A stretch of 64,000 nt of DNA, from NCBI GenBank assembly GCA_963801105.1, contig CAWDDH010000003.1:992001-1056000 (forward strand), in the 5' to 3' direction. This DNA comes from JAENVU01 sp963801105. Lineage in GTDB: Bacteria > Actinomycetota > Acidimicrobiia > IMCC26256 > JAENVU01. The translations under genes and the position numbers were made by a program. Under the pieces are notes generated by a model. The model saw only the letters and a program-made list of their open reading frames with translations, had not been told where the DNA came from and searched no databases. Below, in pieces: positions 33,218-41,085 of the stretch (its first letter is position 1; every line of letters begins with the position of its first letter).

Positions 33218-35262
33218 GTGGCGAGCGAGGCGCGAGTCCGGCGGCCCCGGCGCCAGTGGGCGACCCACCATCCGGCGAGGAACAGGCCCGCGCCGATGGT
33301 CAGGAACAGTCCGACTCCGCTGACCACGGAGGAGCGAACGGTGTAGCGCGAGTGCTGGAGGTCGAGCGTGCCATCGGGCGAGGTCACGGTGATGAGCACC
33401 GGGAAGGTGCCCGAGGCGCGCGCCTCGACGTCGAACGTCGTCGTCGTGTTGCCCTTGGCGAGCCGAACGATCTGATGCGATCCCTCGGGGAACTCGAGCT
33501 TCTGGCTCTCGAGGCTGATGCGGACCCGCACCGCCCGTCCGGACCGGTTCTCGATGCTGATCGGGATGGGCGCCTTGCGGGAGGTCAGCTGCACGGTCCG
33601 GCTCTCCGGGGCCTTGATCGCCTCCGTGATCAGCCCGACGGAGGTCGCGATCTGCTGGCTGCGGGCCCGGGACACCGACGGGCCCGTCCCGGGGACGCCT
33701 GACGCGGGAGTCAGGAGCTGCTGACGCCGGAGCTGGGCAACAAGGGGGTCCGAGGGGCCGATCATCGAGCCCAGGCCGTCGATCCGGCTCCGGTCGGCGG
33801 TGAAGGTCGCCGCGCTCGTGGGCGACGCGGGCGGGTTCACCGGGGCGAGCGTGCGGGTGTACGGACGGTTGCCGACGGTCGCGGCCGGGACCGTGTCGAA
33901 CAGGTCCGCCACCGAGGCCCCCTCGAGGAGCGGGTGATCGCGCAGGCCCGCGAAGACGGCGTCGACGCGCGTGGGATCGGCCCGCCAGCGGACGGGGGTG
34001 TCGATGACGACGCCGCGTGTGCGGTTCGGTTGCTCGAGCGCCACGACCGACAACGCGGCGAGGAGCTGCTGGGCGCGCAACGCCGCGGCGCCGGGCGCCA
34101 CGAGGAGGTCCGAGGTCGTGCGGTTCACCTCGACCGCGTCGAACGAGCCCGCTCCCGTGTCGAGCCGGAACGGGCGGGCCGGGGTGAACTGGTCCACCGC
34201 GCCGGCGTCGCTCAGCGACTCGGGCGCGACGACGAGCCGGGTGCTCCCCCCGTCGGTGCGCAGGCGCGCGAGGGTGGGGTCGTCGAGCGGCTGGGTCGGC
34301 GCGATGGTGCGGTCGACGGCCGCGTCGAGGCCCGATTCCAGGGCGCTCCTTCCGGTCAGGAGCTCGTCGGTGAACGCCTGACCGAGGTTCGCGCGCAGCA
34401 GGCCGGGCCCGTTCACCGTCGTGTACGGGCCCGCGAGGACGGGGGAGGCCGCGGCCGCGTCTCGCAGGGTCTTGAGCACGCCCGCGGCGGGCTCGGTGGG
34501 CGCGAGGTCCTTCAACCCGGCGATGGTCTCGGGGGTGGGTACGAGCGTGAGGGGCACGTCCCCGGCCCCGTCGAGCGCCGCCGCGATGCGACCGAGGTGT
34601 CCCGTCGGCTCGAGGTCGCGCGCGAACGCGGGTGACGGCGAGCCGGTGGGCCCGATCGAGGGCGGCGCGGTGATGCGCCACACCCAGGCGACCCGCAACG
34701 GCTCGACGGGGGCCTCGCCGGGTGCGCGGCTGCGGACCGCGACGAGGTCGGTCACGAAGCTGTCCACGACGTCGGCCGACTCGGGATCACGCAGCTCGAC
34801 CTGGACCGGGTAGACGCCCGCCTCACCCGAACCCGGGATCGAGAGTCGGATGCGGTTCGGGTCCCGGGGCAGGTCGGGGTCCTGGAGCGGGAGGGTGAGG
34901 ACACGGTCGGCGCCCACGACCGGGAGATCGTCGACGAGCGCCGCCCGCGATCCGAGCCGGCTGCCGAGCCGCTCGCCCTTCAGGGTCCGCTCGAACGAGA
35001 GTCGGGACAGCACCGCGCCGTAGACCGTCGCACGAACCTCGAGTCCTGATGCGGCCGGGACGCGGACCCCGAGCCGGAGCGGCACGTCGTCGCCCATCGC
35101 GGACCACGCGGGCTGGCCGCGCAGCACGATCGCGCCCGCCGGGGCCGCACCGGCAGGCGACGGTCGAGTCGGGAGGAGCCCGAGGGTGGCCGCCAGTCCG
35201 AGCACGAGCGCGACGAGACCGCGGCCGAGCGCCGGCGCGAACCCGACGGCGCGGTGGCTCAC
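33214..35262 (-). CDS. large exported membrane-anchored protein (Rv3909/DUF6049-like)
   Basis: About 682 residues, GTG 35262 overlapping the acetyltransferase stop. An N-terminal signal peptide (GRGLVALVLGLAATLGLL, then an Ala-rich cleavage region) and one C-terminal helix (about 650-668, VVSGVGLFLTIGAGLFLAGW) followed by a basic tail indicate a large extracytoplasmic protein with a single C-terminal anchor. Its position immediately before murJ is that of Mycobacterium Rv3909. The function is unknown; association with lipid II export or cell-wall assembly is inferred from this conserved neighbourhood. Confidence 0.85.
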   Translation of the reverse strand: MSHRAVGFAPALGRGLVALVLGLAATLGLLPTRPSPAGAAPAGAIVLRGQPAWSAMGDDVPLRLGVRVPAASGLEVRATVYGAVLSRLSFERTLKGERLGSRLGSRAALVDDLPVVGADRVLTLPLQDPDLPRDPNRIRLSIPGSGEAGVYPVQVELRDPESADVVDSFVTDLVAVRSRAPGEAPVEPLRVAWVWRITAPPSIGPTGSPSPAFARDLEPTGHLGRIAAALDGAGDVPLTLVPTPETIAGLKDLAPTEPAAGVLKTLRDAAAASPVLAGPYTTVNGPGLLRANLGQAFTDELLTGRSALESGLDAAVDRTIAPTQPLDDPTLARLRTDGGSTRLVVAPESLSDAGAVDQFTPARPFRLDTGAGSFDAVEVNRTTSDLLVAPGAAALRAQQLLAALSVVALEQPNRTRGVVIDTPVRWRADPTRVDAVFAGLRDHPLLEGASVADLFDTVPAATVGNRPYTRTLAPVNPPASPTSAATFTADRSRIDGLGSMIGPSDPLVAQLRRQQLLTPASGVPGTGPSVSRARSQQIATSVGLITEAIKAPESRTVQLTSRKAPIPISIENRSGRAVRVRISLESQKLEFPEGSHQIVRLAKGNTTTTFDVEARASGTFPVLITVTSPDGTLDLQHSRYTVRSSVVSGVGLFLTIGAGLFLAGWWVAHWRRGRRTRASLAT

Positions 35263-35951
35263 AGGGACCGTCGCATGACGCACAGGCCCGCAGCGAGGTC
35301 GCGGAACCCGCAGTCCCGGTAGAGCGCGAGCGCGGCGGAGTTGTCGAGCTGGGTGTTCACCGAGGCGCGACGCACACGGTGGCGCCGGAGCCACCGCAAC
35401 CCGTCGGCCACGAGCGACCGGCCGAGGCCCTCGCCGTGGGCGGAGGGATCCACGCCGACGCGCTGGAGGAACCCCTGACGCTCGGCTCGACCGGTGATCG
35501 CATAGCCGACGACCCGGCCGCAGCGCTCGACGACGCGAAAGCGCGTCGCGGGCGTCGCGTCGAGGGTCTGGTCGAGCGCGGCACGGTCGAGCCGCCAGAA
35601 CGGGCGGAACGCCCGCTCGTCGACCTCGAGCACTGCCTCGACGTCGACGGGGTGAGCCCGCCGGGTCGGGTGGGGACTCGGGGGGAGCGCTTCGAGGTCG
35701 TGCTCGAGGAGGTGGAGTCGCTCGTGGACGGAGAACCCGGCGTCGACGAACGGGAGCGTCTCGACGGGCCCGAGGGCGTTGGTGACCACCGACGCGTACC
35801 CGCAGGTGCGCAGCACACCGAGGCACCGGTCCACGACCTCGGCCGGCGGCGGTCGGCGGGCGCCCACCGCGAGGTAGGCGACGTCGTTGCGACCGCGCCA
35901 GGGTCCGAACCGCGCCCATCCACCGGGCCAGCGCAACGTGTCCTCGGGCAT
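35259..35951 (-). CDS. GNAT-family N-acetyltransferase
   Basis: 230 residues, ATG 35951. The C-terminal GNAT domain has FLQRVGVDPSAHGEGLGRSL, a RimI-like acetyl-CoA-binding motif (SAHGEGLGRSLV), followed by RRASVNTQLDNSAALALYRD. The N-terminal 100 residues may be a second, degenerate GNAT-like half. The acceptor is unknown (protein, antibiotic or metabolite). It heads the eleven-gene minus-strand cluster and is divergent, 66 bp away, from a deacetylase-like gene. Confidence 0.85.
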   Translation of the reverse strand: MPEDTLRWPGGWARFGPWRGRNDVAYLAVGARRPPPAEVVDRCLGVLRTCGYASVVTNALGPVETLPFVDAGFSVHERLHLLEHDLEALPPSPHPTRRAHPVDVEAVLEVDERAFRPFWRLDRAALDQTLDATPATRFRVVERCGRVVGYAITGRAERQGFLQRVGVDPSAHGEGLGRSLVADGLRWLRRHRVRRASVNTQLDNSAALALYRDCGFRDLAAGLCVMRRSL

Positions 35952-36017
35952 TGTCGGAGCAGCGTACGCGCCCGTCTTTCGGCGGTCCGGCGCTGACCGC
36001 CGCGGTACCGTGCCCAC

Positions 36018-37028
36018 GTGCTCCTGCTCGGGACGGATCCCGTCTTCGCCGACCACGACACCGGCCCGCGCCATCCCGAGCGACCCGCGCGGCTCCAGGC
36101 CGTGGCCGACGGGCTCGAGCGCTCGGGCCTGGGCTCCGATCTGCGCACGCTCGACCCCCGGGTGGCCACGCGCGCCGAGCTCGAGCGGGTGCATCCGGCC
36201 GCGCATCTGGACCGCCTCGAGGAGACGTGCGCGGCGGGCGGACACTTCGACGCGGACACCCTGGCGTCGCCGCGGTCGTGGCTCGCGGCGCTCACGGCCG
36301 CGGGGGCCGGGCTCGCGGCCGCCGACGCGCTCGCTCACGGCGATGCCGCGGGAGCGTTCCTCGCGGTGCGCCCACCGGGACACCACGCGCGCGCCACCCA
36401 GGCGATGGGCTTCTGTCTGATGAACAACGTGGCGGTCCTCGCGGCCGACCTCCGCGCGCGTGGCGACCGCGTGGCCGTGGTCGACATCGACGCGCACCAC
36501 GGCAACGGCACCCAGGAGATCTTCTACTCAGATCCCGACGTCCTCTACGTCTCGCTCCACGAGTGGCCGCTCTACCCCGGGACCGGCCGGTACGACGAGA
36601 CCGGTGCGGGCGCAGGGGAGGGCGCGACCTGCAACGTCCCCCTCCCGGCGGGGGCGACCGGCGATGTCTACCTCCGTGCGTTCGACGACGTGGTCGAGCC
36701 GCTGCTCGCGCGCTTCGCCCCGAACTGGCTGCTGATCTCCGCCGGCTTCGACGCGCATCGCGACGACCCCATCACCGGGCTCGGGCTCTCGGCCGGCGAC
36801 TACGCCGAGCTGTTCCGGCGGCTGCTCGCGATCGCGCCGGACGGGCGGACCGTCACCTTCCTGGAGGGTGGGTACTCGCTGTCGGGGCTGCGCGACTCGG
36901 TCGCCGCGTCGATCCCGGTGCTCGCCGGCGGCACCGGTGAGGTGCCGGAGGGCGAGGGGGTCACGAGCGGGGGCCCGGGTGAGAGCATGGTCCGGACGGT
37001 CTCGGAGCTCTGGCGCGTGAGGAACTGA
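36018..37028 (+). CDS. histone deacetylase-family (AcuC/acetylpolyamine-type) hydrolase
   Basis: 336 residues, GTG 36018. The zinc-hydrolase motifs are present: RPPGHHARATQAMGFCLMNN with the paired catalytic histidines, VDIDAHHGNGTQEIFYSDP (Asp-x-His zinc ligands) and LLISAGFDAHRDDP (third ligand Asp). Family members remove acetyl groups from protein lysines or polyamines. No signal peptide, so cytoplasmic. Divergent from a GNAT acetyltransferase gene 66 bp away, which recalls the AcuA/AcuC pair that controls acetyl-CoA synthetase; the target here is unknown. Confidence 0.92.
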   Translation: MLLLGTDPVFADHDTGPRHPERPARLQAVADGLERSGLGSDLRTLDPRVATRAELERVHPAAHLDRLEETCAAGGHFDADTLASPRSWLAALTAAGAGLAAADALAHGDAAGAFLAVRPPGHHARATQAMGFCLMNNVAVLAADLRARGDRVAVVDIDAHHGNGTQEIFYSDPDVLYVSLHEWPLYPGTGRYDETGAGAGEGATCNVPLPAGATGDVYLRAFDDVVEPLLARFAPNWLLISAGFDAHRDDPITGLGLSAGDYAELFRRLLAIAPDGRTVTFLEGGYSLSGLRDSVAASIPVLAGGTGEVPEGEGVTSGGPGESMVRTVSELWRVRN

Positions 37029-37165
37029 CCGGAGCACCCCCGAAACGCCCGATTCCGGCCCGGCCGGTGCCGTCGGCGCCCGTTCCCCCTTCAGCGTCGG
37101 TGCCCACGCGCCGATATGCCCAGGTAAGCACCGGCACGGCCCGGTCTGACTGTGGAGGACGGCGG

Positions 37166-38290
37166 TTGCTCGATCTCGATCAGGTGTTGCGCGACGCGGT
37201 CGAGCGAGGTGCGTCGGACGTCCATCTCAAGGTCGGTTCGCCGGCGCACCTGCGGATCGACGGCGAGCTGCTGCCGATCTCGCCGGAGCCGGTGCAGGCC
37301 GCGGACACCGAGCGGATCGCGTTCGCGGTCATGCCGAAGATCCGCGCCGAGGAGTTCATCGCAACCAACGAGGCGGACTTCGCCTACTCGCTGAGCGGCG
37401 TGGGTCGCTTCCGCGTCAATGTGTTCCGCCAGCGGGGCTCGGTCTCGATGGTGCTGCGCCACGTCCTCCCCGGCATCCCGCCGATGGAGGAGCTCGGTCT
37501 GCCCGCAGTCGTCCGGCGGCTCGCGGAGGAGAAGCGCGGGCTCGTGCTCGTCACCGGACCGACCGGCTCGGGCAAGACCACGACACTCGCCGCGATGATC
37601 GACCACATCAACGAGCACCAGGCGCGTCACATCGTGACGATCGAGGACCCGATCGAGGTCCTCCACTCGGACAAGCGCTCGCTCATCAACCAGCGCGAGG
37701 TCGGCTCGGACACCGAGGACTTCCTCGGCGCGCTCAAGCGGGCGCTGCGCCAGGACCCCGACGTGATCCTGATCGGCGAGATGCGTGACCCCGAGACGGT
37801 GTGGGCCGCGCTGTCGGCGGCGGAGACCGGTCACCTGGTGTTCTCGACGCTGCACACCATGGGCGCGGCCGAGACGATCAACCGCATCATCGACTTCTTC
37901 CCTCCGTACCAGCAGCAGCAGGTGCGGATGTCGATCGCCGGTGCCCTGAAGGGCATTGTGTCCCAGCGGCTCGTGCAGCGGTGCGACCACGAGGGCCGGG
38001 TCCCGGCGATGGAGGTGCTCGTGGCGACCGGACGGGTGTTCGACAAGATCGCCGACGCGACTGCGACCCACGAGCTCGAGGAGATCATCGCCGAGGGCGA
38101 GTACTACGGGATGCAGACGTTCGACCAGAGCCTGCTGAACCTCTACGCCTCCGGCATCGTCTCCCGCCGCGACGCGCTCTCCACCTCGAGCAACCCGCAC
38201 GACCTCCGCCTCAAGCTCGAGCACCTCGAGCTGACGCGGGAGGAGAAGAGCGAGCGCGCCGCCGCGCCGGCGCTCGCCAAGTCCGCCTGA
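37166..38290 (+). CDS. pilT: type IV pilus twitching-motility ATPase PilT
   Basis: About 374 residues. I choose TTG 37166 because GGAGGA lies 6 nt upstream and the protein then starts LLDLDQVLRDAVERGASDVH as PilT proteins do; an in-frame ATG at 37067 would add 33 unconserved residues. Walker A is GPTGSGKTTTLA, the Asp box is TIEDPIEVLH, Walker B is VILIGEMRD and the His box is TGHLVFSTLHT. PilT powers pilus retraction. No other pilus gene is in the window. The C-terminus carries an Ala/Glu-rich tail. Confidence 0.94.
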   Translation: MLDLDQVLRDAVERGASDVHLKVGSPAHLRIDGELLPISPEPVQAADTERIAFAVMPKIRAEEFIATNEADFAYSLSGVGRFRVNVFRQRGSVSMVLRHVLPGIPPMEELGLPAVVRRLAEEKRGLVLVTGPTGSGKTTTLAAMIDHINEHQARHIVTIEDPIEVLHSDKRSLINQREVGSDTEDFLGALKRALRQDPDVILIGEMRDPETVWAALSAAETGHLVFSTLHTMGAAETINRIIDFFPPYQQQQVRMSIAGALKGIVSQRLVQRCDHEGRVPAMEVLVATGRVFDKIADATATHELEEIIAEGEYYGMQTFDQSLLNLYASGIVSRRDALSTSSNPHDLRLKLEHLELTREEKSERAAAPALAKSA

Positions 38291-38320
38291 CCCGGCCCCC
38301 GACGCCCGGCGCGGGTCACA

Positions 38321-39712
38321 ATGGCGGCCGTGACCGTCCCCCCACGGCTGGCGCCGATGCTCGAACCCGACGCGCCCGTTCAGCGGGTGGCGGCGGCACT
38401 CGTGGCCGACGGTCACGAGTGCTACCTCGTGGGCGGCAGCGTCCGGGATGCGCTCATCGACGACCTCCCCGTCGAGTTCGACTTCGCGACCGACGCCCGC
38501 CCCGACCGCATCGAGGCGTTGCTCGCCCCCATCGCGGATCACGTGTGGCTCCAGGGGCAGCGCTTCGGCACCGTCGGCGCGCAGATCGCGGGTGTGCCGT
38601 GCGAGGTCACGACTTTCCGCTCCGACGTCTACCGGCCGGAGAGCCGCAAGCCGGAGGTCGCGTTCGGCGACTCGATCGAGACCGACCTCTCGCGACGGGA
38701 CTTCACCGTCAACGCCCTCGCCCTCCGGCTCCCGGATGCGGTTCTCGTGGATCCGTTCGACGGCGCCGTCGATCTCGCCACCGGCCGGTTGCGCACCCCG
38801 CTGACGCCCGAGATCTCCTTCACCGACGACCCCTTGCGGATGCTGCGCGCCGCACGCTTCGTCGCTCGCTTCGGGTTCACCCCCGACCCGGAGCTGGTCG
38901 CCGCGGTCGAGTCCCTCGCACCGCGGCTCGAGATCGTGAGCGCCGAGCGCATTCGCGACGAGCTCTCGAAGCTGCTGCTCGTTCCCGACCCGTCCCCCGG
39001 GCTCTGGTTCCTCGCGCACACCGGGTTGGCCGACCACTTCCTCCCCGAGCTGAACTCGCTGGAGCTGGAGCAGGACCCGATCCACCATCACAAGGACGTC
39101 CTCGCGCACACCATCGCCGTCGTGGCCAAGACGAGCCCCGACTTGATCCTCCGGCTCGCGGCGCTCATGCACGACGTCGGCAAGCCCAAGACGCGCTCGT
39201 TCGAGCGGGGCCGAGCGACGTTCCATCATCACGAGGTCGTCGGCGCGCGCATGACGCGCGACCGGCTGAGCGCGTTGCGGTACCCGACCGAGGTCGTCGA
39301 CGCGGTGACCCAGCTGGTGTACCTGCACCTGCGGATCCACACCTACGCCATGGGCTGGACCGATGCCGCGGTGCGCCGGTACGTCCGGGACGCGGGCGAC
39401 CTGCTCGACCGGCTCAACGAGCTGCAACGCTGCGACTGCACCACGCGCAACGAGCGCAAGGCCCGCGCGCTCGGACGGCGGATGGACGAGCTCGAGGAAC
39501 GCATCGCGGCGCTCGCCGCGCAGGAGGAGCTGCGGGCGATCCGGCCCCCGCTCGACGGCCGACAGGTCATGGAGTTCCTCGGCGTCGCGCCGGGGCCGGT
39601 CGTGGGCGAGGCGCTCGAGTTCCTCCTCGAGGCCCGGCTCGACGAGGGCCCCATCGACGAGGCCGACGCCTTCGCGCGCCTGCGCACGTGGGCCGACCAG
39701 CGAGACCTCTAG
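38321..39712 (+). CDS. pcnA: CCA tRNA nucleotidyltransferase / poly(A) polymerase family protein
   Basis: 463 residues, ATG 38321. The nucleotidyltransferase signature is CYLVGGSVRDALIDDLPVEF with EFDFATDARP, the catalytic acidic pair; FTVNALALRL and LRMLRAARFVARF follow. An HD domain has HHHKDVLAHTIAV and LAALMHDVGKPKT. In actinobacteria this enzyme (Rv3907c-like) adds or repairs the CCA end of tRNAs. The stop overlaps the convergent methyltransferase stop by 4 bp. The tRNA-Ile in this window lacks an encoded CCA, so such an enzyme is needed. Confidence 0.94.
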   Translation: MAAVTVPPRLAPMLEPDAPVQRVAAALVADGHECYLVGGSVRDALIDDLPVEFDFATDARPDRIEALLAPIADHVWLQGQRFGTVGAQIAGVPCEVTTFRSDVYRPESRKPEVAFGDSIETDLSRRDFTVNALALRLPDAVLVDPFDGAVDLATGRLRTPLTPEISFTDDPLRMLRAARFVARFGFTPDPELVAAVESLAPRLEIVSAERIRDELSKLLLVPDPSPGLWFLAHTGLADHFLPELNSLELEQDPIHHHKDVLAHTIAVVAKTSPDLILRLAALMHDVGKPKTRSFERGRATFHHHEVVGARMTRDRLSALRYPTEVVDAVTQLVYLHLRIHTYAMGWTDAAVRRYVRDAGDLLDRLNELQRCDCTTRNERKARALGRRMDELEERIAALAAQEELRAIRPPLDGRQVMEFLGVAPGPVVGEALEFLLEARLDEGPIDEADAFARLRTWADQRDL

Positions 39713-40329
39713 CTTCCGACCTTGCGCGCCCGGAAGATCACCGTCGTCGGGACGAGCGCCCGACCGCGTGATCCGCCGGCCGGCTCCGGCTCGAGGATCG
39801 TGTCGACCTGGAACCCGGCCCGGCCCAGCGCGGCGAAGATGTCGCCGACGCGATGGGGGTGAGCGCCGGTGCTCGTGTCGTCGTCGAAGTAGGACCGGGC
39901 GAGGTAGGGGCGCTCGAGGGGCAGCGCGCCGGGCGGCTCGGGATCGGTCTGCACGCACTCGGCGAGCGGATGCGGCAGCGAGAACGCGAACCACGCGCCG
40001 GCCCGCAGCACGCGCTGCACCTGCCGGAAGACCCGGCCGAGATCGGCGAGGGTCGCCAGCGACCCCTCGGCGAACGCCACGTCGACCGAGTCGCCACGGA
40101 GGAAGGCGAGGTCCGCGAGGTCGCCCGTGTGACCCTCGATGCGCGCCTCGGCGTCCTCGGCCCGCTGGCGGGTGGCGAGCACGGCCTCGGCGCTCGGGTC
40201 GACCGTGATGACCGTCGCACCCCCGCGGGCGAGCTCGACGGCCCGGCGCCCGTCGCCACACCCGAGCTCGAGCACGCGCTTGCCGGTGGTGTGTCCCAGG
40301 AGCCGGGCCAGCACGAAGTCGTCGCTCAT
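39709..40329 (-). CDS. class I SAM-dependent methyltransferase
   Basis: 206 residues, ATG 40329. Motif I is KRVLELGCGDGRRAVELA, motif II is VITVDPSAEAVLAT, and VDVAFAEGSLATLADL corresponds to motif IV. Mid-protein HPLAECVQTDPEPPGALP matches small-molecule-type methyltransferases (Methyltransf_11). The substrate cannot be told. It converges on pcnA with a 4-bp overlap of the two stops. Confidence 0.88.
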   Translation of the reverse strand: MSDDFVLARLLGHTTGKRVLELGCGDGRRAVELARGGATVITVDPSAEAVLATRQRAEDAEARIEGHTGDLADLAFLRGDSVDVAFAEGSLATLADLGRVFRQVQRVLRAGAWFAFSLPHPLAECVQTDPEPPGALPLERPYLARSYFDDDTSTGAHPHRVGDIFAALGRAGFQVDTILEPEPAGGSRGRALVPTTVIFRARKVGS

Positions 40330-40502
40330 CGGGCCGGGACGCTACCGGTCCCCGGCCACGGTGGGATCGACCGGCGCCGTCCCGCGGCGCGCCTGGCAGA
40401 TTCCGACAGCCTCTCCCCCGGGGTGGCGTTCCGGGGGCCGGTCGGCCGGTTCGGGCGTGCGTGCCGTCGCGACGGGGCCGCGGGCGCTCCTACACTCGCT
40501 CC

Positions 40503-40865
40503 GTGGTCCGCGGCACCGACTACGAACTCGCCCGTCGCTCCGTCCTCCGTGATCTCGCGGCGGGACGGGTCAACCGCTCCGACGTGTGCGACGCCCACCC
40601 CGAGCTGCTGCGCGCCGCGCGCAACGTCGGGGAGCGGGTGGGCAAGCCCTGTCCGGTGTGCAAGAGCCGGAAGCTCTTCCACGTCTCCTACGTGTACGGC
40701 GACCGGCTGCGCGCCGCGAACGGTCGGGCGCTGTCCCGGCCCGACGAGCTGGCCAAGCTGTCTCGCAAGCACGACGAGTTCGACCGCTACGTCGTCGAGG
40801 TCTGCACCGACTGCGGCTGGAACCACCTCGGCCGTCGGGAGATCCACGGCCGCAAGGCCGTCTGA
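40503..40865 (+). CDS. DUF5318 zinc-ribbon protein
   Basis: 120 residues, GTG 40503. Two CxxC motifs form a probable zinc ribbon: KPCPVCKSRKLFHVSYVYGD near residue 50 and VVEVCTDCGWNHLGRRE near residue 100. The start RGTDYELARRSVLRDLAAGR is typical of the family, which is restricted to actinobacteria as far as I know and has no assigned function. A nucleic-acid-related role is a guess from the zinc ribbon. It stands alone on the plus strand. Confidence 0.88.
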   Translation: MVRGTDYELARRSVLRDLAAGRVNRSDVCDAHPELLRAARNVGERVGKPCPVCKSRKLFHVSYVYGDRLRAANGRALSRPDELAKLSRKHDEFDRYVVEVCTDCGWNHLGRREIHGRKAV

Positions 40866-40897
40866 CCCGCCTCGCCCGCGGGCCCGTCGCCCGCCGC

Positions 40898-41068
40898 TCA
40901 GTGCGAGGGTTCGTGGGGGTACTGCGTGCAGCACGAGACACACCAGTGCTCGACCTCGTCGACCACGGTCTCGGAGGCGGGCGTGTCCCACTGCTCGGGG
41001 ACGACGTAGACGCGCCGGACCGCCAGCAGCTCGGGCTCGTCGCGGGCACAGTTGTCGCAGAGGCTCAC
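40898..41068 (-). CDS. 56-residue protein with two CxxC motifs
   Basis: A short gene, GTG 41068 to the stop at 40898. It reads SLCDNCARDEPELLAVRRVY near the start and EHWCVSCCTQYPHEPSH at the end, giving CxxC...CxxC spacing suited to binding one zinc ion. No clear Shine-Dalgarno precedes the GTG. It lies 17 bp downstream of the permease gene on the same strand and may be co-transcribed. Function unknown. Confidence 0.55.
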   Translation of the reverse strand: MSLCDNCARDEPELLAVRRVYVVPEQWDTPASETVVDEVEHWCVSCCTQYPHEPSH

Positions 41069-41085
41069 GCCGGTGACGCTAGCGA

